Virus record (IMG/VR): IMGVR_UViG_3300027513_000027
Coordinates: 1-45,597 of that record
Reading direction: 5' to 3' (one strand)
Source of the DNA: a virus
DNA: 45,597 nt
This document shows, in pieces, positions 8,421 to 16,705 of the stretch. A model generated the notes under the pieces. The model did no database searches. It was not told where the DNA came from and saw only the letters and a program-made list of their open reading frames with translations. Numbering within the stretch: the stretch's first letter is position 1; each line of letters opens with the position of its first letter. The translations under genes and the position numbers were made by a program.

Positions 8421-10408
8421 GCTACAGCTCCATTTGTAGGCGCACTGTTCATTGCTACATCGAATGGGCCTAGATTGCCAGCTTCTACTTGCTGCTGTAT
8501 TTGCTCATCAGGCATTGTTGCTGGCTGCATCTTGGCAGCAGCTTTATCTAGCTCAAAGGCATCGACGTTTTTGGCACCAGAGTTTTGTGCTATTAACTTG
8601 AAGATCTTTGTAATATCGAATGTTTGCATAAGCACAGGATTCTGGCTAATCATTTGGAAGAGTTGAACCCACGTATCGTTATAGTTGCCACCTGGAATGC
8701 TGCCATCACGAACCAGCAAATCATAAGCAACAAGTATATCACTTGGCTTAACAAGCACCCTATTACCTTCTTGAATATTATAAGCTTCACTGACTGCAGT
8801 GGGCCATTGTCCTGTTGTTTTTACGTAAGTTGGTTCGTCCATGAATTGCTGCGTGTGATAAGCAAACATTGAGCCAACGTCCTGAAGACATTGAATACCT
8901 ACTATTTTGGCAATACGCTCTAGTCGATTGACGGCACCGACGTTAGTACTTTTGAATTCTTGTGCAGTTAAGCGTTCAGGGCCGCCCTGACGTAAGTTAC
9001 CCATTACAGGAGAATCTGTGCCTGCAATTTGCCGCATGAACTCGATTAGGAATGTTACATCCGTTACATTGTTGCGGGTGATATCAGTGATAGTAAGCTG
9101 TTTGAATGAGTTCTCAACTCCTCTACCCCATGCAGGGCGACGTAAGCGTACAATGCCACCTGGAGTGCCCTCAGAAATATCAGCAACATTAATTAGGTAT
9201 GGATCCACTACAAGCACGTCGTTAATTGCCTTTCTCACATTTGCTACGTGTGAGTTGAACATCCAGTCAATCGTCTTCTGCATTCCACTAAGTATCTCAA
9301 TTCGTGAATAACTCACGGGTGAATAGCCGTCAAAGTCAGGCACGGCAACAGTTACGGGATACATATCGTGTATCAGATTAAGTTGCTTTGCACGTATAAT
9401 AACCGCGTCTGCACCTACAGTAAACATCCACTTCTGTGGATACTCATTTGTCCCAAGCTTCCATTGTGACGGTATTAAGTTAACGTACATGTGAAGCAAG
9501 TCAACTGGATCGGATGAGACATTAGATATTGAATTGCTCAACAAAACATCGCTGCGTGAAGGTCTGGGGTAATTGTTAGTGCCAAAGAGACTAGTTGACT
9601 TATTAGTAGCACGTCGTAAATACTGCACATTAAATAAGTCTCCATCTACTTCCTCATCACTAAGCAAATTCATCAAGTTATCTCTGTCTACCCAACCTAC
9701 GTATTGACCACGCTGTACATCATGAAGTGCAACGTTAGGATCAGGTAAGTAGCAATAAGGATCGATATTCTCTAAGGCATTTCCTTCAAATAAAATAGTA
9801 TTTTCTATTACCTTTGATGTGCCACTTTCAATCCACTGGCCTTGCATATTGTAGGAACCTTCAGTACGCATGCGCACCTTCTTGCCACGACGTACTAGCC
9901 ATTGAGGTGCAGTAACGCCGAGGCCATATGCACTTACGTCACGGAAGAGTGTATGTAAGTTAAGTATTACCTTTGTTTTCTGGCAGTGTAAATTAATTAC
10001 TTTTTCCATGAGCGTGGCACCAGCTGCATCTTCTGGGCCTACACCTTCGTAGCGGAATACTGGTTCTGGTGTGAATGCAGCAACTAAATACGCAATTAGT
10101 GTCTCCATTATTGCATAGGTGTAAGGAAATACTATTGAAACCGGCTTGCGTGGATCGTCGTCAAGAACTGCACGTTCCTTGCCGCTAATTGGAATATACG
10201 CTTGCAGTTTTGAGTCAATTTCTTGCCAGGCTGAATGACGCTTTTTGATAATAGAAGATGAGTCCCTAGCGTAATTGTTAAGTTTACCCAATATGAGCTG
10301 ATGCAATGCTGAGCCAGGCTTAAGGTCCATATTATTCGGATACACGTAGCCGTAGTCATTCGTACCATTATCTGTAAGCTCATTTGGATTAGTTATTGTG
10401 TACGGCAT
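8417..10408 (-). CDS. Portal protein
   Basis: The product is 663 aa, the size of podovirus-type portals. It shows typical portal phrasing: an N-terminal helical region ending in 'FPYTYAIMETLIAYLVAAF', the segment 'GVTAPQWLVRRGKKV', and the late conserved stretch 'TGNLRQGGPERLTAQEF'-like (seen here as 'MGNLRQGGPERLTAQEFKST'). It forms the dodecameric ring at the packaging vertex through which DNA enters and leaves. It lies between a fibre-like gene after the large terminase and the coupled coiled-coil gene. Confidence 0.88.
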   Translation of the reverse strand: MPYTITNPNELTDNGTNDYGYVYPNNMDLKPGSALHQLILGKLNNYARDSSSIIKKRHSAWQEIDSKLQAYIPISGKERAVLDDDPRKPVSIVFPYTYAIMETLIAYLVAAFTPEPVFRYEGVGPEDAAGATLMEKVINLHCQKTKVILNLHTLFRDVSAYGLGVTAPQWLVRRGKKVRMRTEGSYNMQGQWIESGTSKVIENTILFEGNALENIDPYCYLPDPNVALHDVQRGQYVGWVDRDNLMNLLSDEEVDGDLFNVQYLRRATNKSTSLFGTNNYPRPSRSDVLLSNSISNVSSDPVDLLHMYVNLIPSQWKLGTNEYPQKWMFTVGADAVIIRAKQLNLIHDMYPVTVAVPDFDGYSPVSYSRIEILSGMQKTIDWMFNSHVANVRKAINDVLVVDPYLINVADISEGTPGGIVRLRRPAWGRGVENSFKQLTITDITRNNVTDVTFLIEFMRQIAGTDSPVMGNLRQGGPERLTAQEFKSTNVGAVNRLERIAKIVGIQCLQDVGSMFAYHTQQFMDEPTYVKTTGQWPTAVSEAYNIQEGNRVLVKPSDILVAYDLLVRDGSIPGGNYNDTWVQLFQMISQNPVLMQTFDITKIFKLIAQNSGAKNVDAFELDKAAAKMQPATMPDEQIQQQVEAGNLGPFDVAMNSAPTNGAVA

Positions 10409-10421
10409 GATTAGCTACTTT

Positions 10422-11072
10422 CTAAATTGCGTATACTATCATCTGTTCGTACAGAGTTTTAGTCACTCCTAAAGGAAATCCAGCAGCTCCAACGAATAAT
10501 CTAATATCTAATCTGTGCGCGCCACCTCCAGAAGCTACAAAACCAGCTGCTGCCCAGTCGAATCCATTAGTAGCATCATGCACTATAACTGGGTACTGTA
10601 GTCCAACTATAGCAGGAGACAAAAATGCTGGAACAAAAGATAGTGCAATAAAATCCATAGTACTATTACCACTTATAAGTGGCAGTGTCAGCATTACTAA
10701 TCTATCTACTTTAACATAAGTTATAGTGCGGGTGTAAACTGTATCGAAGAATCCAGATACTCCTACATCAAAAGTACCAAAAACAAACTTATTCTCAACC
10801 GTAGTGACACGCGGAGTTAATGCAGCCATTTGAGCTTCTAAGGTAGTTACTCGTGTAGTAAGTCCACTTATATCTCCTATTGCATCATCCAGGTCTTGTT
10901 TTCTAACTACGTGAACAGGAGAACTAGGAGCACTTTGAACTACTATCTGCCCATTAGTGGCAATAGCTTGCTGATTATCTGGAGCAATTACTCCTTCCTC
11001 ATCTATGTAAAGTACTGCGTCATCAAAGAGAAATGGTCCAGTAGAACCTAACCATACTTTCTTTACAGCCAT
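10422..11072 (-). CDS. Fibre-like protein with coiled-coil stalk
   Basis: The product is 216 aa. Residues about 60-100 form a heptad-like stalk ('DDAIGDISGLTTRVTTLEAQ', then 'ALTPRVTTVENKF'). The C-terminal 110 residues are a beta-rich globular domain typical of phage fibre tips ('FGTFDVGVSGFFDTVYTRTI'). It may be a head fibre or tail appendage. The unusual place between portal and large terminase is more typical of head-associated fibres. Its start overlaps the terminase stop. Confidence 0.6.
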   Translation of the reverse strand: MAVKKVWLGSTGPFLFDDAVLYIDEEGVIAPDNQQAIATNGQIVVQSAPSSPVHVVRKQDLDDAIGDISGLTTRVTTLEAQMAALTPRVTTVENKFVFGTFDVGVSGFFDTVYTRTITYVKVDRLVMLTLPLISGNSTMDFIALSFVPAFLSPAIVGLQYPVIVHDATNGFDWAAAGFVASGGGAHRLDIRLFVGAAGFPLGVTKTLYEQMIVYAI

Positions 11073-12583
11073 TAAATACGCCCTTTAAAGTTAAGTGGAA
11101 GTTCGTACTCTAATTCAGCGTATTCATCCTCGCTAGTTGGTACGTCAGTTCCATCAGGAACATCGAAGTAACGACCACCAAGCTCCAAAAGCTCTATAAT
11201 ATAAGCAGTAGCATCAGCAACATCTACGAGTCCACTGCGAGGAAAAGAAAGTAGTTGTGCTTCTAGCTTGGCACAATTGTTCTTATTATGATAGATGTAT
11301 CCGTTACGATAATAAGGAGACAATGAGCCTATTCGTTTTATCTTCCCTTTTTCGCCATCTGGTGAGCCTCCTCTAGCACGTAGCCAAATAGGTTCAAATG
11401 AATCCGCTGGTCCACGACGTAGCATCTCGTTCTGAATAGGCTGCTTAATAAATTCTTCGAGACCTGTAACCTCAATACCAACGCGGAATGCATTAAGCCG
11501 TTTACGCATCGCGAACATTTCATCGTACAATTCATTAGGAAAGAATTTTCCTGAAACTATATCTCGTATATAAATGGCAGATGTCGCAAAATCTACTCCA
11601 ATTCCAACTATTGCAGAATCAGCGCTATGCATATTAGCAGTTTTAGCAGGATCAATCACTATATAATTCTCTAGATTTTTCTTGTCTAGCTCTGTCTCTT
11701 CGTAATATTTAAAGTACTCCTGTCTAAAAGAAGCATCTTCAGTTGCTATCGGTAAATTTCTTAGTTCCATATAGAAAACATCTAAGATACCCTTAGCACG
11801 GTGGATTTCTGCCTCGCGCTTTAGCTCTTCTGTAGATATAAGATGAGGTACAAGTGAATTAAAATTGTCGTCGCAAATGTCTAATCGTTGCGAGTACCAA
11901 TCCTCCGATTTAAGTAGTTCCTGCAAGAGTGAATCGTAGTGCTTTAAAGTGTCGAAATAAACTATCTTCCATTTATCTGAATAACGATCTACGCAACGCA
12001 TAAGATCAGAATAAAACCATTGTTTTAGCTTGAATCGGTTATCTGGGTTATCAAGTTCCTCTTTCTTCTCTAAATCATCTACTATAATTAATTGAGGTCG
12101 CGTATTACGGTAAATCAATCCACGTATTTGCTGTCCAGCACCTCTCGGCATCACTAATGTATTACCGAATGCTACCCATGACTGTTTACTAAAAGCCTCA
12201 TCTATTTCGGGATCATCGTAGTTTATTTGAACGCTGCCAAATACCTTCTTAATATATTGATTAGTCATTAATTCACGTTTGATATTTTCGGATTGCATTG
12301 TAGCTACTGTTTCTGAGTTAGAAACATAAAGTATGAATTGATAGTCGCGAAAAAGAATTGCTTTTTGTGCGAAAGCACGAGCAATTGAGGTCTTACCTAA
12401 GCCACGAGGAGCAGCAAAGCATATTTTTTGATGCTTAGTATCAAGAGCTGATATTATATCACGGTGCAAAACAGACCACGGAGTAGAAAAAGCTTCAGGT
12501 AAGAGAGTTTTGCAGAATACACCTGTATTAGTGTAACAAGCAGCTAATACATCTTGTAGTTCGGTAGGAAGTTTCAGAGGCAT
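11072..12583 (-). CDS. terL: Terminase large subunit
   Basis: The product is 503 aa. The ATPase domain has a Walker A-like motif at residues 57-66 (AAPRGLGKTS) and a Walker B-like 'PQLIIVDDLE' near 165. The C-terminal RNase H-like nuclease shows 'NYIVIDPAKT' and, near the end, 'DVADATAYIIELL', giving the acidic residues expected at the nuclease centre. It packages DNA at the portal and cuts the concatemer. The start is one base after the stop of the upstream homing-endonuclease remnant. It appears intact and carries no intein. Confidence 0.93.
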   Translation of the reverse strand: MPLKLPTELQDVLAACYTNTGVFCKTLLPEAFSTPWSVLHRDIISALDTKHQKICFAAPRGLGKTSIARAFAQKAILFRDYQFILYVSNSETVATMQSENIKRELMTNQYIKKVFGSVQINYDDPEIDEAFSKQSWVAFGNTLVMPRGAGQQIRGLIYRNTRPQLIIVDDLEKKEELDNPDNRFKLKQWFYSDLMRCVDRYSDKWKIVYFDTLKHYDSLLQELLKSEDWYSQRLDICDDNFNSLVPHLISTEELKREAEIHRAKGILDVFYMELRNLPIATEDASFRQEYFKYYEETELDKKNLENYIVIDPAKTANMHSADSAIVGIGVDFATSAIYIRDIVSGKFFPNELYDEMFAMRKRLNAFRVGIEVTGLEEFIKQPIQNEMLRRGPADSFEPIWLRARGGSPDGEKGKIKRIGSLSPYYRNGYIYHNKNNCAKLEAQLLSFPRSGLVDVADATAYIIELLELGGRYFDVPDGTDVPTSEDEYAELEYELPLNFKGRI

Positions 12584-12584
12584 A

Positions 12585-13267
12585 TTAAGCTAATCCAATA
12601 TTAGGGGGATTATATACTTTTAAATCCGTATGTAATCGAACGTACTCACGAATTCTTTCCATCTTACGAGAACATCTAAAGTAGAATCCACGCTTAACTG
12701 CACTCCCAATAGAAGGAGAGAATCGCGTATACGGTTGGTAATGCGCCTTCCTACCTCTGTCGGTAGATACTTTACCAACACGTATATTACAACGGTCAAA
12801 TAATGCAGGCACGTATTGCACGAATGGTTTAACTCCTCCATAAGACAGCATGTATGTAGGGTTGACAAAATTCTTAATTAGTATAACTGATCCATCAGTA
12901 TCCATTAAACCCGCTAACATCTCTAGTCGTGCTTCGTAAGAAGCTTCCCATATATAGTCAGGCAGCTTACCTTTGTCGTTAGTTGCATAATACATAAGTT
13001 CAAAAAAATCAGCATCAAGCCAAGCAATTCTATGCACTGGTCGTTTGGAGTTACCTGAAGCATCCTGTCGCATGTAAGGAAAACACAAATCAGAAAAATA
13101 GTTTTTTACTGTCGAATATGCGTAAGCAACTATTTCTTCATCTTGGCATCCTAATCCAACCTCAAGACGTTTTGGATTGCGTGGAGAATAAGCTAAGTAA
13201 CCGTCACCTAACCACGCACCAAAAAATAGCTTAACGGCTCTAGCTCTTTAACTACTTCTGGGTCCAC
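12585..13267 (-). pseudogene. LAGLIDADG homing endonuclease between terS and terL, frame broken
   Basis: A GTG at 13267, 10 bases after AGGAGG, opens 'MDPEVVKELEPLSYF' but stops after about 20 codons. Shifting one base at a run of six T's (minus strand; 13221-13226) restores 'FFGAWLGDGYLAY' and a continuous protein to 12585. The two expected LAGLIDADG motifs are present: 'FFGAWLGDG' and 'LEMLAGLMDTDG', preceded by the typical 'LPDYIWEASYEARLE'. It is about 227 aa when repaired. It could be a decayed gene, a programmed frameshift or a homopolymer read error. The frame from TTG 13088 covers only the C-terminal 167 aa. Confidence 0.8.
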
Positions 13268-13307
13268 AGTAATTAAGCCTCCTATGGTTAGAAAATTGAC
13301 ACAGCAA

Positions 13308-13847
13308 TTAGTCTTCTACTATCAAACCTGCTTCACTTGCAGAAGCTAGTGCACGTAGTTTTATTGCTTCAATATCATCGCGTGTCAAGTGAGTGTTAAC
13401 TGAGGCGATTTTTTTGACCTCGCCAAAGCCAGCGCGACCTAAGTGAACACTTGCATACTTAGCACGAATAGCAATAGGCGCCTCAACTTCACCGCTAATG
13501 ACATCTTCAAGTAGCTTGAGTGCCAGTGGTGCAAACTCGTTAATGCGAGCACCAATATCAATCGCTTCGCTATCAAGAGTCTGGCGCAATGAAAGCAGTT
13601 TCGTTTTAGCAACGGGAGAGTTGCGTAAGTTAGAGACTGTTTGCGGAGTAACACCATGAGCTTCTGCAATGTCAGCATTGGAATGGCCTAGTGCTAGCAT
13701 ACGTAACATGCTGTGGTGATTCTCCCAGAGTGCCTTAACTTCGTAATTGCGCTTCTCAACAAAACGTTTGTCATACAAGTATTTGTTATCAGTTAAGTTT
13801 TCCAGGTGAGAATCACCTGAGTGCTTGTTGTCTGTTGAGTCATCCAT
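13308..13847 (-). CDS. terS: Terminase small subunit
   Basis: The product is 179 aa. A helix-turn-helix lies near residues 50-75 ('ALGHSNADIAEAHGVTPQTV'), followed by a helical oligomerisation region ('LALKLLEDVISGE'), as in small terminases that recognise the packaging start. It starts at the ATG at 13847 with AGGAG 9 bases upstream. It lies upstream of the large subunit in the same operon, separated only by the homing-endonuclease remnant. Confidence 0.8.
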   Translation of the reverse strand: MDDSTDNKHSGDSHLENLTDNKYLYDKRFVEKRNYEVKALWENHHSMLRMLALGHSNADIAEAHGVTPQTVSNLRNSPVAKTKLLSLRQTLDSEAIDIGARINEFAPLALKLLEDVISGEVEAPIAIRAKYASVHLGRAGFGEVKKIASVNTHLTRDDIEAIKLRALASASEAGLIVED

Positions 13848-13865
13848 AAGTATATACTCCTCGTG

Positions 13866-14408
13866 CTAGCATTTGGTGCAAGTTGAACCACGTGTTTCTA
13901 ACAGCTGTCCATCATAGGCTGTTATGTACTCCACTCGGCACGTTGGTGGAGTCTCGCGGTCCATTAGTATCCATAGTACTAGGCTGCTTTGTAGTGTGAT
14001 GCAAAGTGTTCGTCCAAATGCTATTCGTGTTGCCACCTTAATTTGATCGCCATGTTCAGAGTGCTGTTGTTCAATTACTGGCTTATGATCGGGATATTTT
14101 ATCCACGTATATGAGACGGAGTCGTTAGAGAGCTGATAACGCAGTAAAACATCACCTGATGTACATAGTGTAACTCCTACTTCAACTCCTGCGTCTATTT
14201 CTATTACGTAAGCCGGCTTAGTTCCTAAGCAGGATAAGTTTTTGGTCCACAGCTTTTGCTGCTCGGCTGCTTGCTGAAGCTTGGATGAATGTACTCCTAA
14301 ACGCCAGGCCTTAACTTCGTTCCATACTGTAGGTATACTGCCACCTAAAGCTGCAAGGAATGTTGGATAAAGTAGAAGCCATTGCCACCAGCTTGTAGGT
14401 TCGGCCAT
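13866..14408 (-). CDS. First late gene: membrane-anchored protein of unknown function
   Basis: The product is 180 aa from ATG 14408 (a TTG at 14420 would add four residues). One N-terminal hydrophobic segment ('WWQWLLLYPTFLAALGG') is followed by a helix and a beta-rich domain with several Cys, including a C-terminal 'CTKC'. The layout suggests a membrane anchor with an exported domain and would suit a lysis, superinfection-exclusion or envelope role, but no family is recognised. It is the first gene after the only late-strand promoter. Confidence 0.6.
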   Translation of the reverse strand: MAEPTSWWQWLLLYPTFLAALGGSIPTVWNEVKAWRLGVHSSKLQQAAEQQKLWTKNLSCLGTKPAYVIEIDAGVEVGVTLCTSGDVLLRYQLSNDSVSYTWIKYPDHKPVIEQQHSEHGDQIKVATRIAFGRTLCITLQSSLVLWILMDRETPPTCRVEYITAYDGQLLETRGSTCTKC

Positions 14409-14458
14409 AGTATCTCGCAAACGTTTTGCATCAAATATGCTTCAATCATCATACTCAA

Positions 14459-14487
14459 ATTATATCAGTTTTGAGGGCAAATGTCAA
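14459..14487 (-). promoter_or_regulatory. Late-strand sigma70-type promoter with extended -10
   Basis: TTGACA (14487-14482), 17-base spacer ending in TGA, TATAAT (14464-14459): a perfect match to both boxes plus TGn. It is the only perfect promoter found for the late block. ATG occurs at the seventh base after the -10 box, as at three early promoters. Confidence 0.9.
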
Positions 14488-14623
14488 GCGGTTCGCATCA
14501 AATTTTACTCTATTTAACACGCAAATCCATTTTACCATATTAAAAGTTCTTATGTACATTTGTTACTTAGTAATACGATTGATGGAATAAGTTATTCTTG
14601 GCAGCATCTGCCTTGTAAGAAGC

Positions 14624-14652
14624 TTGACATTGAGGCTAAAGTGTGGTATAAT
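14624..14652 (+). promoter_or_regulatory. Early promoter 1, perfect sigma70 with extended -10
   Basis: TTGACA (14624-14629), 17-base spacer ending in TGG, TATAAT (14647-14652). The predicted transcription start coincides with ATG 14659, which opens an 8-codon frame (MKVSANAH) over a small hairpin GTGAG/CTCAC. Confidence 0.9.
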
Positions 14653-14684
14653 TACGGCATGAAGGTGAGTGCAAATGCTCACTA

Positions 14685-14822
14685 ATGCGAATAAAAGTTA
14701 CAGCAGTGGGAGAATACGTGTCCCTTGCGCCGCGCGCTTGCATACCCCCGCGCACGGGTACGCGCATATGCACACGCGCGCCCGAAGTACACGCGCGCAC
14801 GTGTACAGATGAACGGCTATAA
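14685..14822 (+). CDS. Possible 45-aa leader ORF across the GC-rich tract
   Basis: An ATG overlapping the stop of the 8-codon leader (TAATG) opens 45 codons ending in TAA. The product would be Arg/Pro/Thr/Cys rich with the segment 'ACIPPRTGTRICTRAPEVHA'. Its odd composition mirrors the repetitive GC-rich DNA, so it may be only a by-product of that tract. No ribosome site other than coupling to the leader. Confidence 0.25.
   Translation: MRIKVTAVGEYVSLAPRACIPPRTGTRICTRAPEVHARTCTDERL
14787..14806. repeat. Inverted repeat in GC-rich alternating tract
   Basis: GTACACG (14787-14793) and CGTGTAC (14800-14806) are perfect inverted arms around CGCGCA. The surrounding tract alternates G/C and A/T purine-pyrimidine steps, favouring cruciform or Z-type structure. 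It could be an operator or origin component. Confidence 0.5.
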
Positions 14823-14843
14823 GTCGTTGAAATCATTGAGCAT

Positions 14844-14872
14844 TTGACAAACTCATAGCGATATGCAACAAT
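14844..14872 (+). promoter_or_regulatory. Early promoter 2 (tandem pair, upstream member)
   Basis: TTGACA (14844-14849), 17-base spacer ending in TGC, AACAAT (14867-14872). The -10 matches consensus at 4 of 6 but has the extended TGn. It shares the unusual AACAAT and the following GTGTGAGC with the next promoter 79 bases on. Confidence 0.7.
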
Positions 14873-14922
14873 ATTAGTGTGAGCGGCAAACGCCTCTCAG
14901 CAAGGCCACCAGAAAATAGCTC

Positions 14923-14951
14923 TTGACAAGCTGAGTTTGGTGTGCAACAAT
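14923..14951 (+). promoter_or_regulatory. Early promoter 3 (tandem pair, downstream member)
   Basis: TTGACA (14923-14928), 17-base spacer ending in TGC, AACAAT (14946-14951), then AGTGTGAGC as in promoter 2. The duplicated unit suggests shared regulation of the first early gene at 15047. Confidence 0.7.
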
Positions 14952-14997
14952 TAAAGTGTGAGCAGCAGGGTGCTGCACACAAGTGTTCTTTCAAATA

Positions 14998-15034
14998 GCG
15001 TACTCGCTCATGCGAGTGCATAGGGTGAGTACGC
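14998..15034 (+). other. Strong hairpin before first early gene
   Basis: GCGTACTC (14998-15005) pairs with GAGTACGC (15027-15034), and an alternative inner stem CTCGC/GCGAG (15003-15016) competes with it. It ends 2 bases before the AGGAG ribosome site of the gene at 15047, so it may stabilise the transcript or modulate translation. No T-run follows, so it is not a terminator. Confidence 0.6.
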
Positions 15035-15046
15035 AGGAGATCTGCA

Positions 15047-15475
15047 ATGGCAGAGTACCAAGCGTCCGATCTAGTCATCACCATTAAGTTCAACTCCAGC
15101 CTGGACAGCGAAAAAGGTACGGACAAGGAAGGCACAAAGTATCCGTATGAGGCTGAGGTAACTTACACCAGTGTCAAAGATGCAGTAGAAAAGGCCAGCA
15201 AATTTACTGGCTGGACCTTACAGCGAAGGGCTCGCGGTGGTGAATTGCCTACAGGCAAACTCATTAAGGTGAACGGCGAGGGCGAGTATCAGAAAACACT
15301 GGATGACCAGGTAACTGAGATGGACGAGGACAAGGCAATGGAGTTGTTCTTAAAACTCCAGGCTAAGCTGCAGGCTAAAATAGCTGCAAATCCAACTGTC
15401 AAACCTGAGGCATTAACTGAGGCCGAACTGGAAGCAGCTACAGCTCCTAAGGGTAAAGGCTCCTCAAAAAAATAA
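15047..15475 (+). CDS. First early protein, unknown function
   Basis: The product is 142 aa, from ATG 15047 with AGGAG upstream. The N-terminal half looks like a small beta-rich domain ('DLVITIKFNSSLD', 'YEAEVTYTSVKDA'). The C-terminal half is helical and ends in a basic tail (PKGKGSSKK). Directly behind three promoters, it should be among the first and strongest expressed genes, as expected for a host-takeover or DNA-binding protein. No family recognised. Confidence 0.7.
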   Translation: MAEYQASDLVITIKFNSSLDSEKGTDKEGTKYPYEAEVTYTSVKDAVEKASKFTGWTLQRRARGGELPTGKLIKVNGEGEYQKTLDDQVTEMDEDKAMELFLKLQAKLQAKIAANPTVKPEALTEAELEAATAPKGKGSSKK

Positions 15476-15785
15476 GGTGAACAAGAAACTGGGCTAGGAT
15501 GAGCACTAGCCCACCTCACCTACACAAGTGTATAGCCTTGACGTGGCGTGTAGGCTACTGGCATGGTGCCAGTTCTAATATGCACTAATCCTATAAGGAG
15601 ATAAAGAAACCTGGGGAACTGGCGCCGATATACAAAAGTGCGTTATGTCCGACAATACGGAGTGGTGGTTATGCAGCAATTGTATAACTATCGAAAGCAG
15701 CAACATTATAGTAGTGCTGTCAGGTAACTAACTTACACAGGCCGAGATGAGTACCGGCTTAACAACTCTATAATGGGAGCAAGAA
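15476..15785 (+). other. Early non-coding spacer with hairpins
   Basis: No convincing gene in 310 bases. Perfect hairpins occur at 15491-15512 (GGGCTAG / CTAGCCC) and 15558-15572 (CTGGCA / TGCCAG), and CCTACAC/GTGTAGG can pair across 15528-15555. A 28-codon frame at 15645-15731 with a CxxC pair lacks a ribosome site. The region may be a transcript-processing or small-RNA segment; neither hairpin has a T-run. Confidence 0.5.
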
Positions 15786-15872
15786 TTGAGGCGTAAAATT
15801 GACTGGCCAGAGCTACTGGCATTCGTAGGCACAGTATTACTAGCAATTACAGTGGCGTTACTAACTTCGTAA
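15786..15872 (+). CDS. 28-aa single-span membrane peptide
   Basis: A TTG start with GGGAG upstream opens 28 codons: a short charged head (RRKIDWPE) then one hydrophobic span ('LLAFVGTVLLAITVALL'). The downstream gene's AAAGGAG overlaps its stop, so the two small membrane genes form a pair. Small early membrane peptides are common in phages; the function is unknown. Confidence 0.5.
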   Translation: MRRKIDWPELLAFVGTVLLAITVALLTS

Positions 15873-15883
15873 AGGAGCTAATC

Positions 15884-15961
15884 ATGAATGGCTATATACT
15901 ATTAGCAATTGGATTAAGTACGCAAATTGCAGTTGCCATACTACAGCATTTATTCAACTGA
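15884..15961 (+). CDS. 25-aa hydrophobic peptide
   Basis: ATG 15884 lies behind a strong AAAGGAG site and opens 25 codons of mostly hydrophobic sequence ('GYILLAIGLSTQIAVAILQ'). It lies 11 bases after the 28-aa membrane gene and 11 before the next gene. The ribosome site and spacing support translation; the role is unknown. Confidence 0.5.
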   Translation: MNGYILLAIGLSTQIAVAILQHLFN

Positions 15962-15972
15962 GAGGTAGAAGT

Positions 15973-16239
15973 ATGATAACGCGCCGTGAGCGAAAACTAC
16001 AATCTATACGTGATAATCACGTACAAATAAAACTTATGTTACCTAGATTGCGTGAGACACTGAAAACAGGCGAGGCTGCATATGATAAGTTGCTAGACAC
16101 AGTTGAGCAAGAAGACGAACTGCGCGAAGCACAACAGCAATCACCGGAACCTATACCTGATATAGATAAGCACTTAGCTAAGCTTGCAGTATCACTGCAA
16201 TGGATTCGCCGCCTGATCCAGGATATAGAATCAGTATAA
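15973..16239 (+). CDS. Early coiled-coil protein
   Basis: The product is 88 aa, two charged helices separated by a Pro-containing turn ('QQQSPEPIPDID'), and is probably an oligomeric helical protein. It starts at ATG 15973 after GAGGTAG. It is the last gene before a clear terminator, ending the first early transcription unit. No family recognised. Confidence 0.6.
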   Translation: MITRRERKLQSIRDNHVQIKLMLPRLRETLKTGEAAYDKLLDTVEQEDELREAQQQSPEPIPDIDKHLAKLAVSLQWIRRLIQDIESV

Positions 16240-16256
16240 TTATATAGTACACAAAG

Positions 16257-16282
16257 AGCCGGCGCCTTACGCGCTGGCTTTT
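16257..16282 (+). terminator. Rho-independent terminator of first early unit
   Basis: AGCCGGCGC (16257-16265), loop CTTAC, GCGCTGGCT (16271-16279; one G-T wobble), then TTTT. It is the clearest intrinsic terminator in the window and separates the early unit from the convergent HNH genes. Confidence 0.85.
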
Positions 16283-16303
16283 CTGCGTCTAAAATTTTGC
16301 TTT

Positions 16304-16318
16304 GGTTGAATTTTAACC
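16304..16318. repeat. 15-bp leader palindrome, copy 4
   Basis: Core GGTTGAATTTTAACC with GCTTT and GCAGC flanks. It is the exceptional copy: it lies between two convergent genes, 21 bases after the terminator, and heads no gene on either strand. Confidence 0.85.
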
Positions 16319-16414
16319 GCAGCATATGCTAACGTACTTAGACAGTTACCGCTGATTAAGCCGGCTGAAAAAGGTTAAGCGCATTACTTACAGCGCGCCC
16401 GAGTATATTTGTAC

Positions 16415-16690
16415 TTATCTTAATCGCCTCAATTGGATATAGTCCCATTTTGCGCTTAGGCTCATAAAGACTCGATTGCTTGCTATTACATTACAGCTGT
16501 GACAACAAGGTACAAGCTTAAGTAACTCAGATGGCCACTTGAATATTGGAGCTAGTTTATACACTGCTAATGGAAGCACGTGATCATGTAGTACAGACAC
16601 ATCCCCACAATAATAGCATTTATCATCCTTGCATTCTAAGTACGTATAAATACCTGTTACACGAGAGCTAAATCCATAGCCTGTAGGCAT
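16415..16690 (-). CDS. HNH-family endonuclease, copy 1
   Basis: The product is 91 aa with the zinc-bound HNH layout: CYYC, then 'LHDHVLPLA', then 'LVPCCHSCNVIASN'. The His-Asp-His (HDH) of the first catalytic strand and the C-x2-C pairs are visible. A perfect AAGGAG lies 6 bases before the ATG. It is paralogous to the next gene upstream, so this is a tandem duplication. It is probably a homing-type or DNA-nicking enzyme encoded on the opposite strand to its early neighbours. Confidence 0.8.
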   Translation of the reverse strand: MPTGYGFSSRVTGIYTYLECKDDKCYYCGDVSVLHDHVLPLAVYKLAPIFKWPSELLKLVPCCHSCNVIASNRVFMSLSAKWDYIQLRRLR

Positions 16691-16705
16691 AGCATTCTCC
16701 TTAGC

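Larger units (their letters stand above)
14421..15046. other. Divergent control region between late and early blocks
   Basis: This 626-base region separates the two main transcription directions. It holds one minus-strand and three plus-strand promoters, a GC-rich alternating purine/pyrimidine tract (about 14724-14807) standing out in an AT-rich genome, inverted repeats and a strong hairpin just before the first early gene. Such a place is the natural site for an origin of replication or master switch, but no protein-binding site is proven. Confidence 0.75.

Noticed and set aside
12863-12888. TTGACA followed by TATAAC
   Set aside because: Only 14 bases between the boxes and it lies inside the homing-endonuclease remnant.
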